Source: Actinomycetaceae bacterium
GTDB taxonomy: Bacteria; Actinomycetota; Actinomycetes; Actinomycetales; Actinomycetaceae
DNA: 64,000 nucleotides
Direction of reading: 5' to 3'
Assembly (NCBI GenBank): GCA_030524055.1
Contig: JAUNHH010000007.1
Span: forward strand, 1-64,000
The position numbers and the translations under genes were made by a program. The notes beneath the pieces are model-generated. The model searched no databases, was not told the origin of the DNA, and saw only the letters and a program-made list of their open reading frames with translations. Shown piece after piece: positions 47,663 to 57,024 of the stretch (position 1 is the first letter of the stretch; each line of letters starts with the position of its first letter).

Positions 47663-50560
47663 TTACTCCTGAGTGACCACCTTCGCCAAGGCCTCCCGCG
47701 TTGCCTCCAACCCAGGAATAAACCCATAGGTGGTGGCCGCAGCAGGCAAAACAGCCGGATCGCTATCGAGTTCGTGGCTCAGTGCTTTAGCCAAAGCTGC
47801 CGCAGCATCTCCAGCAAAAATTGGGTGGCCGCCTGCCTTTGCGGCATTCACCAGCGCTTCCCAGGTGTCGGGGCAGTCCACCAGGGCGCGGATAGTGCCC
47901 GTTTCGGCCCCGCCCTCGTCAATGGTGAAGGAACGCTCAAAGGTTCCATGACCGAGGACCTCACTGTGTCCCGCCACCTCAATGGTGGCACGACTGCCCA
48001 CAGGGATGGTGCCGCGAAGACACAATTCACTGCCCTCCAACTCCCATTCAACGCGGGCTAAGCCCGTGGGGAGTTGGCGCACCAGTGAAGCCGAGATAAA
48101 ACCATTGCCTACTAGCGGCGCAATACGGAGCTCAGCCCCCGCTGGCGCAGTGACTTCTAAGCCGCCAATAGCGTCCAGAATCCACTGGGTCACTGCCCCT
48201 AAAGCGTAGTGATTAAAGCTGGTCATCTCGCCAGCATTAATGGTCCCATCAGGCAACATCGAATCCCAACGTTCCCAAATGGAGGTGGCCCCCATTGTCA
48301 CGGGATACAACCACGACGGGTTGCCACGTTCTAATACCAGGCGCGTGGCAACACTCGCCTGACCGCCCTTAACCAAGGCCAGCGGCACCAGCGGAGTCCC
48401 CACAAAACCCGTGGAAATCCTAAAGGCCCGCCCTCGAACCAAATCCGCAAGGCGTGCACCCGCACCCATACGGCGACGATCCGTATCCAGCAAATCCCAG
48501 GCCAAAGCCTGTGAATACACCGTGGCGCAATCAGAAATAATCCACCCATCAGCAGTGACAAAAGCATCAAGGAAGGCCTGGCGCACCCGATCCGATAAGT
48601 CGTGGAATTCTTTCGCCTGATCGCCGCGACCAAGCGCCTCAAAAGCACGGGCCACCAGGCGTGACGAATGCGCAAAATACGCAGTGGCCACCACATCCGG
48701 ATCTGCTTTCGCATCCGCCGGATTATGGGGCGACGCATCTGGATCCAACCAATCCCCAAATTGGAAACCACCCCGCCACAGCAATGACTCGCCCGCGACT
48801 GCTTCAACGCCGCGAATAAAGGCGGCCATTGCCTCAATATTCTCTTCCAGAATCCGCCGATCCCCGCTGGCCTGCCACAACGCCCACGGTACCAACACAA
48901 TGGCATCGCCCCAGGCACACGTCAGTTTCGGCCCGCCCAAGACATCTGGGATGACCACAGGGATGCCACCGTCTTCGCCTTGGGCGGCTGCCATATCAAT
49001 ACACCAGGACCGCAAAAATGCGGAAGAGTCATAGAGGGATAGGGCACTGGGGGCAAAAGCGCCAATGTCGCCAGTCCAGCCCAAACGCTCATCGCGCTGC
49101 GGGCAATCCGTGGGGATCGTAATGAAATTGTCAATCGTGGACCAGCGGGTATTTTCCACCAACTTGTCAATCAGCGGCTCACTCGACGTCAGCCAGGCAG
49201 CCTGATCCATATCAGCCGAGACCACCCGGCCCCGCACTGCCTGCAGTAGATCCTCATCACTGCCAGGGAATCCGGTGACCTCCACATAGCGGAAACCATG
49301 CTGGGTGAGGGTAGGGGTAAAGACTTCCGGAGCCTCCGCAGTGCCACTGCCAGCTAGGATTACCGTGTCCGTGGCTAGAGCTCCACGCAGAGGTCGCACA
49401 CCAAGTTCGTCATGCTCCATTACTTCCGCATGGCGCAGGGTCACCTCATCGCCTGCCGCGCCACCGGACACCTCAAGACGCACATGGCCCACAATATTCT
49501 GGCCAAGATCAACGACGCGCTGCCCGCTTGGAGTATTCAGCACCTCCACCGCTGAGATTTCGCCGATAACAGTAGGCAGACCCAAAATCGCGGGAACCAG
49601 GGCCGCATCTGGGAAATCCACTTCCGCTACAGGCTGCTCTGCGGCCGGATCCCCCAGGTAGGGCAGGCGTAAATCCTGACGCTGGCCGTCATAAAGGTCA
49701 TTGGCCAGCACATTTGAGGGTCGCCACGCCCACTGGTCGTCAGTGGCTACCCGCGTATGCGCGCCCGACGCCCCAACAAAATCGGCCTGAGCTAGCGCCC
49801 ACAGGTCATCCCCATACACTTCCGTGCGCAGCGTCCACGTGAGTTTCCCACGCTGCCAGCCATTGCCCAGCACAATGGCCAACTCATGGTCACCAGCGTC
49901 AAGGGCAGGTAGGGCGTGAGTGGAGACAACAATCCGCTGAGAATATTCCGTCCACCCGGGAGCGAGCTCATCAACGCCAATTTTCTGGCCATCGATGTAC
50001 GCCTCGTAAATGCCGCCCGCCGTTATTGCCAGACGGCCATCGGTGGCCGCCTCATCCAAGGTAAAACGGCGCACGAGGACGGGCGCCGGGTCGGTGCGGA
50101 TATTTCCCGGAGCAATAATCGCCTGCGCCGACCAATCCTCCCGCGCAAGCGGACCGGTTTCGACAGTGGCAGGCTCAGACCATGGTGACCATGCGCCGTC
50201 ACTGCCTGCGCTGCGAACTCGGCAGGTGGCGCGCTCGCGGGAAGTAAGGGGAGTGTCAGGCCAGGGAATATGGGCTGACGAGGTGGTTTCTATGGTGAAA
50301 ACCTGGGCATCGCGAGGGGCGGAGGCGCCGCCTGGAGCGGGCGTGCGGGTGATCTCTATTTCTGCTTTGCTGTGTTCCCATCCTTGCGGGGCGGTGGCAA
50401 TCTGCCAGGAGAGGGTGGGGGTGGCGCCCGTGCCGCCAATGACGAGTGTCCCCTCATTGGTGTTGTCAGGGCGATGGTGGTCGAAACGAAGCCGCGTTGG
50501 CGCGACAAGGTCCCCAATAGAATCAGGGACCTGAGGGGCTGGCAGATAAAGACGAGTCAT
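47663..50560 (-). CDS. GH78 alpha-L-rhamnosidase A
   Basis: A 965-residue inverting rhamnosidase, no signal peptide. The N-terminal half carries beta-sandwich domains, including AQAIIAPGNIRTDPAPVLVR and APGWTEYSQRIVV typical of GH78. The (alpha/alpha)6 barrel contains PTDCPQRDERLGWTGDIGAF with the Asp/Glu catalytic acid region and TSIWERWDSMLPDG with the catalytic Glu, and a C-terminal beta domain follows. ATG at 50560 is set by GGAGGT; the open frame above it covers an operator. An exact 12-bp motif (47908-47919) encodes DEGGAETG near the C-terminus. Confidence 0.93.
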   Translation of the reverse strand: MTRLYLPAPQVPDSIGDLVAPTRLRFDHHRPDNTNEGTLVIGGTGATPTLSWQIATAPQGWEHSKAEIEITRTPAPGGASAPRDAQVFTIETTSSAHIPWPDTPLTSRERATCRVRSAGSDGAWSPWSEPATVETGPLAREDWSAQAIIAPGNIRTDPAPVLVRRFTLDEAATDGRLAITAGGIYEAYIDGQKIGVDELAPGWTEYSQRIVVSTHALPALDAGDHELAIVLGNGWQRGKLTWTLRTEVYGDDLWALAQADFVGASGAHTRVATDDQWAWRPSNVLANDLYDGQRQDLRLPYLGDPAAEQPVAEVDFPDAALVPAILGLPTVIGEISAVEVLNTPSGQRVVDLGQNIVGHVRLEVSGGAAGDEVTLRHAEVMEHDELGVRPLRGALATDTVILAGSGTAEAPEVFTPTLTQHGFRYVEVTGFPGSDEDLLQAVRGRVVSADMDQAAWLTSSEPLIDKLVENTRWSTIDNFITIPTDCPQRDERLGWTGDIGAFAPSALSLYDSSAFLRSWCIDMAAAQGEDGGIPVVIPDVLGGPKLTCAWGDAIVLVPWALWQASGDRRILEENIEAMAAFIRGVEAVAGESLLWRGGFQFGDWLDPDASPHNPADAKADPDVVATAYFAHSSRLVARAFEALGRGDQAKEFHDLSDRVRQAFLDAFVTADGWIISDCATVYSQALAWDLLDTDRRRMGAGARLADLVRGRAFRISTGFVGTPLVPLALVKGGQASVATRLVLERGNPSWLYPVTMGATSIWERWDSMLPDGTINAGEMTSFNHYALGAVTQWILDAIGGLEVTAPAGAELRIAPLVGNGFISASLVRQLPTGLARVEWELEGSELCLRGTIPVGSRATIEVAGHSEVLGHGTFERSFTIDEGGAETGTIRALVDCPDTWEALVNAAKAGGHPIFAGDAAAALAKALSHELDSDPAVLPAAATTYGFIPGLEATREALAKVVTQE
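47908..47919 (-). repeat. 12-bp dispersed motif (exact copy, inside GH78 A gene)
   Basis: Encodes DEGGAETG in the C-terminal domain. Confidence 0.9.
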
Positions 50561-50591
50561 TAAAGTACCTCCGGTGGCACTGGTGCGTCGG

Positions 50592-50603
50592 TGAACCGTT
50601 TCA
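50592..50603. promoter_or_regulatory. TGAACCGNTTCA operator candidate upstream of GH78 A
   Basis: TGAACCGTTTCA, 32 bp upstream of the GH78 A start. The reverse complement of the site at 56910-56921 is TGAACCGATTCA, an 11/12 match. Confidence 0.5.
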
Positions 50604-50707
50604 TTCACAGTAGTGGGGGTTGGGGATCAGGGTCAATAGATTCACGAGGGCGAGGCGCCGCTGGCCACAGGGGCGCGCTGGTGGAATCGGGGCGCACCCC
50701 GGCCTCG

Positions 50708-53647
50708 TTAATGTGTCGCGGGGAACGACAGTGTTTCAGCGGAAGGTCCCCGCACCTTGTGCTGACGGCCATCTGGGTAAATGAGGGCACCCTCAACTCC
50801 GGAGGGCAGGTGCACCTGATAGGACCACTCCTCGTCCGTGCGCTCCCACGCAAAACGAAGCTCCCCATAGGGGGTATGAAGAACAACGTTGCTGGACGTC
50901 ACCGGGGTGTTGGCCAAGGGAGCAAGCGTGACCTGCTGATATCCCGGGGCAGTGGGCGCCACCCCAGCAATCCTGCGAATGAGCCAATCATCAACGGCAC
51001 CGAAGGCATAGTGATTAAAACTCATAGGACCAACGGCCCCATCAGGGGCAACAGCGTCCCAGGACTCCCAAATGGTAGTGGCTCCTTCACGGACTTGATA
51101 AAGCCATGAGGGGATGGTGTCCTGCGCGAGCAGACTCCACGCCAGATCAGCTCGTCCGCATTCTTCCAACACATCCAGAAGGAAAGGCGTGGAAAGGAAA
51201 CCTGTATCCAAATGGGTGTCAGCGTCTTCAATGAGGCGGATGAGATGGTCGGCCACCGCGTCACGTTTCTCGGCCTCCACTAAGTCAAAGGCCAGCGCCA
51301 ACACATAAAGACCCTGCAAATCAGGGTGAATATAGCCGCGCGAATCAATATATTCCGCCGATACGGCCGCCCGTACTTCCTCCCAGCGCTGCCGGTAGGT
51401 AGTAGCCTCCGCGTCTTTACCCAGAACTGTCGCGATTTCTGCCATACAGCGCAAGGCCTCCGCATGGAAAGCCGAGGCCACAAATTCACTCGTAAACTCT
51501 GGCGCCACCAGAATCGGTGAGAGCTCAACCTCTGGGCCAGCCCCAAAACGTTGGGCAGCCCCTGGCCGCAATGTGGAGGGCGCCAACCAATCCCCAAAGT
51601 GCTTCCGTGAATTCCATAAAAGGCGATGGCGGGCAGTCGTTTCTTTGTCAAGAGCCTCCCAGCCGCTGGCAGGGTCCGCCGAATCGTTGCGTAGACGCTG
51701 TGGCAAAAGGGTTTCCGCTTCACGGGTTTGGAACTGCACCCACCGCTGCATGGAATCCCAACAGGCCGCCAGAGTATCGGAATCTCCACAGCGTTCCCAC
51801 AAGGCCAAAGGCACACGAATAATTGCATCCCCCCACCCAGCAGAATAATTGATTTCCCCAATCCCAGGGGTATCAGCAAAGGCAGCAAGTCCTGGCGGAA
51901 AAGGACTAATAATGGGCACCGCGCCGTCAGCGTGCTGGTCGCAGCGCAGAATTTTCAGCCAGCGTGCAAGGAAAGAATGAACCTCCCCATTATGTGCGGC
52001 TGTCGGAGCAAAAACCTGAATATCTCCAGTCCACCCCACACGCTCACGTTGTGGACAGTCAGTGGGAATTGAGAGGAAATTGGCGCGCTGACTCCATTCC
52101 ACATTGCGGTGCAGGCGCTCTAAATCCGGATCGGAACAACGGAAATCAATAAGGGGCGCAATGTCATTAGAAATCACCACAGCCACCGCATGATCAGCAG
52201 TTAAGGGGTGTGCTCCGCCTGAAACTTTCACATAGCGAAAACCGTGGAAAGTAAAAGTCGGTTCATAGATTTCGGGTGCGTCTGGTGTTCCTGTTCCTGC
52301 AAGAATCCACCTGTCCTTTTGGTCTTTATTGGGGCCCTGGACATTAGAAAAGAAATTCCCCTCTTTATCTAGGTGCTCACTGTGCTCCAGGGTAATTGTT
52401 GTCCCCTCAGGGCCATAGGCCTGCAACCGTACCCTGCCTGCAATAACTTGGCCGAAATCCACCACCACTTCCCCGGCCGGAGTGGTCAGAACCTCTACTG
52501 CAGGGATTTCCCGCACTGCGGTGACTACTTCTCCGCGGAAAGGGGTGAGGCGAGTTGGACATTCAATCTGATCTGGCTCCAGAATCCGAACCGGATCCCA
52601 CGTCGAATCGTCAAATCCAGGCTGATCCCAGCCTGTCAGGGCTGTCGCAAATCTGTCGTCACGGAGCTCGCCAATAAGAAGATCGGAATAGCGCAGCGGG
52701 CCGCCCTCTAAAGAGCGCGCAGAATCATTAGGGGTAAGGATTTCCGTTGTGCCATCTGCGTAGGTGAGGCGCAATTGCCACCAGGCTGACAGCAAACGAC
52801 CATAGTGCGCGGAGGTGCCGAGAATAGAAATTCTTCCGGCATACCAACCATCACCTAAAGTCAGCCCTAAAGTATGGGTACTGCTACTAGCGATAATGTT
52901 CGTAACGTCGTGAACCTCAAATTCGGTGAAGGACTGATAGGTGGTCCAACCGGGGGCAAAAATCGTGTTGCCAATACGGTGTCCATTAATGCTCATTTCA
53001 TAAACGCCATGGGCGCTGCTGAACAGCCGCGCCCGAACAAGAGGGCCATGATGCTGGGCAATATTGAGGTCCTGGCGGATGAGTTTGACCGGGTGAAGGC
53101 GTTCTTCTGGTGGGGTGGCGGGAGCTCCCCCAGAAAAAAGAGCCTCAATGGTAATTCCCGACTCTAAAGTGACAGGAGTTTGTGTGGGGCATACCCACGG
53201 GGTAGCGGTTCCTGGGTCGCCCTCACGGCCAGTAGGCACACTCCTGCCAGAATCCGTCATCCCACGTGCCTTCTCGGCCCCGCCCTCGTCCTCAATGACG
53301 GAAAGTAAGGATGTCGAAAAGGTGGAGGACACCCAATCGGTAGTGATCTCACCACTACGGATACGGACCTGCCAGCGGTAATCGCTATCGGAGAGCAGGT
53401 CCTCACCTTCCCATTTCAACCATGGTGCTCCCGGTCCGTCACGCCACCCGCTAAGCCATGCCGGGGTTTCCTGTCCCGTTGTGGGGTCAATGCGGTAGAC
53501 CTCAACCTCGTGTTGGCGTGGGGAGGGAAGGTCGCCTACCACCCACGACAAGGTGGGGCGGCGCACGGCCAGGCCGATCGGCGCCTGCATGTGGTCAACA
53601 GTGAGCCGATGAAGTGGGGGAGGGGCGACCTCATTCGTTGTGGCCAT
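50708..53647 (-). CDS. GH78 alpha-L-rhamnosidase B
   Basis: A 979-residue paralogue of GH78 A. VRRPTLSWVVGDLPSPRQHE is the N-terminal Fn3-like domain; FAPGWTTYQSFTEFEVHDV and LGDGWYAGRISILG mark the CBM67-like domain. The barrel motif is PTDCPQRERVGWTGDIQVFA and the catalytic base block TTIWESWDAVAPDG. The start overlaps the end of the CocE/NonD hydrolase gene by 17 bp, so they are coupled. An exact 12-bp motif (53278-53289) encodes DEGGAEKA at the head of a roughly 40-residue low-complexity insertion that splits the N-terminal domains. Confidence 0.93.
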   Translation of the reverse strand: MATTNEVAPPPLHRLTVDHMQAPIGLAVRRPTLSWVVGDLPSPRQHEVEVYRIDPTTGQETPAWLSGWRDGPGAPWLKWEGEDLLSDSDYRWQVRIRSGEITTDWVSSTFSTSLLSVIEDEGGAEKARGMTDSGRSVPTGREGDPGTATPWVCPTQTPVTLESGITIEALFSGGAPATPPEERLHPVKLIRQDLNIAQHHGPLVRARLFSSAHGVYEMSINGHRIGNTIFAPGWTTYQSFTEFEVHDVTNIIASSSTHTLGLTLGDGWYAGRISILGTSAHYGRLLSAWWQLRLTYADGTTEILTPNDSARSLEGGPLRYSDLLIGELRDDRFATALTGWDQPGFDDSTWDPVRILEPDQIECPTRLTPFRGEVVTAVREIPAVEVLTTPAGEVVVDFGQVIAGRVRLQAYGPEGTTITLEHSEHLDKEGNFFSNVQGPNKDQKDRWILAGTGTPDAPEIYEPTFTFHGFRYVKVSGGAHPLTADHAVAVVISNDIAPLIDFRCSDPDLERLHRNVEWSQRANFLSIPTDCPQRERVGWTGDIQVFAPTAAHNGEVHSFLARWLKILRCDQHADGAVPIISPFPPGLAAFADTPGIGEINYSAGWGDAIIRVPLALWERCGDSDTLAACWDSMQRWVQFQTREAETLLPQRLRNDSADPASGWEALDKETTARHRLLWNSRKHFGDWLAPSTLRPGAAQRFGAGPEVELSPILVAPEFTSEFVASAFHAEALRCMAEIATVLGKDAEATTYRQRWEEVRAAVSAEYIDSRGYIHPDLQGLYVLALAFDLVEAEKRDAVADHLIRLIEDADTHLDTGFLSTPFLLDVLEECGRADLAWSLLAQDTIPSWLYQVREGATTIWESWDAVAPDGAVGPMSFNHYAFGAVDDWLIRRIAGVAPTAPGYQQVTLAPLANTPVTSSNVVLHTPYGELRFAWERTDEEWSYQVHLPSGVEGALIYPDGRQHKVRGPSAETLSFPATH
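53278..53289 (-). repeat. 12-bp dispersed motif (exact copy, inside GH78 B gene)
   Basis: Encodes DEGGAEKA in a linker. Confidence 0.9.
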
Positions 53648-55457
53648 GACCTGGTCCTTCGGGGGTGGGTGCGGCTACTGAGCCGCAGGTAACAGCGTCA
53701 ACCGCGTCAAGATCAATTAGCGGGGTTGAGAGGTAACTGCGATGAGACGCATCGTGGAGGATCGTCAGGGTCACGGGCTGCCCCTGATATGGGTCATAGA
53801 CCTCATAGCGCGGCCAATTCGAACCTGTAATGCGCAGGCGTAGGCGGTGGCCCGCGGGAATCTGAATACCCGTGGCCCACATGTCAATATCAACTTCGAC
53901 AGCTTCATCCGGGGTGAGGGGATCGTAGCGGTGGAGCCCGTGGCGGGCACCAAGACGCAGTACCCCATCGGTGAGCAGGGTCGAGGTTCCGTCGCTGGAT
54001 ACTTCGCTGAGAGCGGCATGAATATGCGCATCTTCTGCTGAGGATGCCACCCACAGATGAAGGTGAATGGGCCCAAGAATAGTGACAGGTTCTGTTAGAG
54101 GTTCGCTGGTGGCAAGGTAAATATCTGGGCGTTTTTCGATCTCGTTTTGCGGGTGGGGACCGGATTTTTCAGGGGAGCCAAGAAGAATCTGACCGCCAGC
54201 GGTGGGAATAGGGTGAGTGGGGTCGTGGAGAAAATGGGAGGTGTCCGAGGGCGCGGTGCTGGTGGCGGTGAGGGGGCCAAGGGTGCCTTTGCCCAGATCC
54301 CACTCATAAGTGTGCGAGGGCGGGGGCCAATGCGGCAGATCCACCCACTGATTGGCTCCCATAATGTAGGTGCGAACAGGGTGCTTTGGCAGGCGCTGAG
54401 CGGCCTCATGGTCACCGAGGCTGGCACGCCAGAAATTGAGGGAGATAGTGTGCAGGTCCCCGCCTTCACTATCGCCGCCGGGAAAGGTGCGTCCAGGCTG
54501 TTCGGCGCCCTGATTAATATGAGTCCACGGGCCAATAACAAGGCGTTGGGACAGTGAGTCTGTGCCACTGAAGGTGCGCTTGGCAGCGCTCATTTCCTCG
54601 AAATTACGGAGGGTGCCACCAAGAAAGAGGTCATACCACCCAGCCACATGCATGGTGGGAATATCGAGATCCCGTAAAGCCTGAGCAGGGTATTCCAGGG
54701 ACTGCCAATAGTCGTCATAGAGTGGGTGCGCTGCAATATCGGCTGCATGTGCACCCCCTGAATGGGCTTCGCTAAGGCGGCGTGCGGCCTCAGAAAAACC
54801 AACCTCAGCGAGGAAACTCGTGAGGGCATCGACGGCTTCTGGTAGGTATTCCTGATCGCAATCTGTCAGGCCATCGTGGTCGCGTCCTTCACGCACCCTT
54901 TGGCGTGCCCATTCATATGTTGGAGCCTCAAGTAAAACGCCGGCCCGCATAGCGAGGTCGTCATAATAGGTTGACGGGGTGAGCCAAGTAGTCATGGATT
55001 TCAGGTGCTGCGTATCGGAGAGTGCAGCAGTGAATTGGGTGGTCCCCAAGTAGGAGGCACCAAAGGTGAGGATATTGCCATCACACCAGTCCAGATTGGC
55101 TAAGGCCTGGCGGGTGGCAACTCCGTCAGCAGCTTCGTCCTCGTAGAAACGAAAACGTCCCTCTGAACGATCTGTTCCCCGACAGGCTTGGATAACGACA
55201 GCGAAACCTGCTCCAACTACTGCTTCTACGGGAACTCCAGTCTGCAGTTGAATCACCTTCGTCATAGCCCCCGGCGAGGTGGTATCCCATCCGAAAATCT
55301 CAGCAAAAATAGGTCGCCACCCAGCCAGATAGGGGCAGCGCGTGAGGAGAATAGGGACGGGGTGGGACACATTTGGACGGGCAACGTCAGCTCGGAGAAT
55401 AGTCCCGTCAGGCATAGGGGTATCAAGGATTTGCCAGAGAATATCAGGAGCGGCCAC
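53631..55457 (-). CDS. CocE/NonD-family (peptidase S15-like) hydrolase
   Basis: A 608-residue serine hydrolase. The opening MPDGTILRADVARP, nucleophile elbow TFGASYLGTTQF with the catalytic Ser, HVAGWYDLFLGGTLRNFEEM with the Asp, and IGPWTHINQG with the His define the family. A C-terminal jelly-roll domain begins near TILGPIHLHLW. The start is GTG at 55457 with AAAGAGGG upstream. Families with this fold include X-Pro peptidases, cocaine esterase and beta-lactam acylases. Lying between an MFS transporter and rhamnosidases, it may cleave acyl (for example cinnamoyl) esters on glycosides; this is inference. Confidence 0.85.
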   Translation of the reverse strand: MAAPDILWQILDTPMPDGTILRADVARPNVSHPVPILLTRCPYLAGWRPIFAEIFGWDTTSPGAMTKVIQLQTGVPVEAVVGAGFAVVIQACRGTDRSEGRFRFYEDEAADGVATRQALANLDWCDGNILTFGASYLGTTQFTAALSDTQHLKSMTTWLTPSTYYDDLAMRAGVLLEAPTYEWARQRVREGRDHDGLTDCDQEYLPEAVDALTSFLAEVGFSEAARRLSEAHSGGAHAADIAAHPLYDDYWQSLEYPAQALRDLDIPTMHVAGWYDLFLGGTLRNFEEMSAAKRTFSGTDSLSQRLVIGPWTHINQGAEQPGRTFPGGDSEGGDLHTISLNFWRASLGDHEAAQRLPKHPVRTYIMGANQWVDLPHWPPPSHTYEWDLGKGTLGPLTATSTAPSDTSHFLHDPTHPIPTAGGQILLGSPEKSGPHPQNEIEKRPDIYLATSEPLTEPVTILGPIHLHLWVASSAEDAHIHAALSEVSSDGTSTLLTDGVLRLGARHGLHRYDPLTPDEAVEVDIDMWATGIQIPAGHRLRLRITGSNWPRYEVYDPYQGQPVTLTILHDASHRSYLSTPLIDLDAVDAVTCGSVAAPTPEGPGHGHNE

Positions 55458-55550
55458 GGTGCCCTCTTTCTGAAAAGAGCTGTGCCCGCCACAATAAGAA
55501 GGAGGGGGCGGCGGGCACAGCAGATTGTGTGAGGCAGAAACCTACGTTGA

Positions 55551-56810
55551 CTATGAGTCTACCTGTTCCACCTCAAATTCTGAATGCTGTTTGCCATGGA
55601 AAGCCCAAATCGCGAAGGCATAACCAACGGCAGCAATACCGAAGAGGGTGAGGTAGGCGCCTTGAGGGCTCATTCGTACGAGGATCGGAGTGAAAGCGGC
55701 AGCTCCCGCTGCAACCAATCGAGCCACAAAAATAATGGTGCCTTGGGCGGTGGTGCGGATTAGGGTGGGGAAGGATTCTTGAGTCCAGACCTTCATAATG
55801 CCCTCAAAGGCGAATGCCCCACCAATGCCATTAACGATAGAGACGGCAATCCACGTCCATAAGTGGAATCCGAAGACCACGTAAATCAGGTAGGAGCCAG
55901 CGTAGAGTGCTGCGCCAATATAGAAGTACAGCATTCTGTGCTTCGTATCGACGATACGCATAAACCAGGCCATCCAAATAAAGCCAATGGGCATCATGAT
56001 GAGGGAGACCTGAGCGGTAAATGCTGGATCAAGGCCAATAATATTGAGGTTAATCCAGGTGGTGAATTGGCCGCCAGTATTAGCCGGGACATTGACGAGT
56101 GCATAGAAAACGGTGAGACCAATAAAAGGTTTGGCATATTTTGGAGTGAGCAGGACCCGGAGGCTGGCATTTTCAGTTCGGGCTGTCTGCTGACCTGATT
56201 TGCGTTCCTCATTGGATTTTAGCCAGATGTCTGACTCGGGAATAGGTAGGCGCAGAATAAGGGTAATCAGCGCAACAATACCCACTTGAGCAAAGAGGAT
56301 TTGTGCACCAATCTGTCCCATATTGCCAACAAATGACTGGCACACAACAGCACCAAGAATGCCCACAATCCAGAGAATATTAGAGAAGCCAATCAGCTTT
56401 CCACGGTTTTCATCTGTGCCTGCTTCCGCAATAGTGGCCAGCGAAACCGGCAAATCAGCACCTGTTCCCAGACCAACAAGACCCATGCCAATGAGGAGCA
56501 ATGTAAAGTCAGGTGCAAAAACCTGGAAGGCAACGCCCACGATAATAATGATCATGGTGACGGAGAAAACTGACTTGCGTCCAAAGCGGTCTCCAAGGCC
56601 TCCACCGAAAAGGGCACCGAAAGCGATGCAGATCGTCAAGGTGCCTGAGGCCATGCCTACTTGGAGGTCTGTAAAGCCTAGGGCCTGTTGATAAATGGCT
56701 AATGCGGCGCCGGATGAAACAATGGCGCAAGCGTCAAGATATGAGGCAAGGCCCGCAACGAGAGCCACCCACCATGGGTTGGGTGCGGGGCGTGTTGATG
56801 TCATGGACAC
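55551..56810 (-). CDS. MFS transporter (sugar or aromatic-acid type)
   Basis: Twelve-helix transporter of 419 residues. GGGLGDRFGRKSVFSVTM is the loop 2-3 MFS motif and LGTGADLPVSLATIAEAG matches sugar-porter or AAHS-type helix 4-5 signatures. The loop 6-7 is charged (SNEERKSGQQTART). The GTG at 56810 has AAGGAG at good spacing; an ATG at 56804 is the alternative. It heads an operon with the CocE-like hydrolase and both GH78 genes. Rhamnoside uptake, or export of the released aglycone or phenolic acid, both fit. A palindromic operator candidate lies about 100 bp upstream. Confidence 0.85.
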   Translation of the reverse strand: MSMTSTRPAPNPWWVALVAGLASYLDACAIVSSGAALAIYQQALGFTDLQVGMASGTLTICIAFGALFGGGLGDRFGRKSVFSVTMIIIIVGVAFQVFAPDFTLLLIGMGLVGLGTGADLPVSLATIAEAGTDENRGKLIGFSNILWIVGILGAVVCQSFVGNMGQIGAQILFAQVGIVALITLILRLPIPESDIWLKSNEERKSGQQTARTENASLRVLLTPKYAKPFIGLTVFYALVNVPANTGGQFTTWINLNIIGLDPAFTAQVSLIMMPIGFIWMAWFMRIVDTKHRMLYFYIGAALYAGSYLIYVVFGFHLWTWIAVSIVNGIGGAFAFEGIMKVWTQESFPTLIRTTAQGTIIFVARLVAAGAAAFTPILVRMSPQGAYLTLFGIAAVGYAFAIWAFHGKQHSEFEVEQVDS

Positions 56811-56908
56811 AGATTCTCCTTCGAACTGTGGATTCTCCTAGGTGTACCGGGTGCACCATTGAAGATTGGCAGAGTGATCTCCGCCAACAAATGAGAACGG
56901 TAGCATGA

Positions 56909-56922
56909 ATGAATCGGTTCAT
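56909..56922. promoter_or_regulatory. Palindromic operator candidate upstream of the MFS-GH78 operon
   Basis: ATGAA-TCGG-TTCAT, perfect 5-bp arms. The core TGAATCGGTTCA matches in inverted form the site upstream of GH78 A. Confidence 0.5.
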
Positions 56923-57004
56923 CTAGTGATCCACGACATCTTTATAGAGAAAAGGGGAGGCCCAAGTGACGCCAGTAACCTGCGCTGCAGGTGCTCCACT
57001 TGGG

Positions 57005-57016
57005 CCCCGCCCTCGT
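57005..57016 (-). repeat. 12-bp dispersed motif (exact copy)
   Basis: Intergenic, 8 bp past the nitroreductase stop. Confidence 0.9.
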
Positions 57017-57024
57017 GAAAAGAA

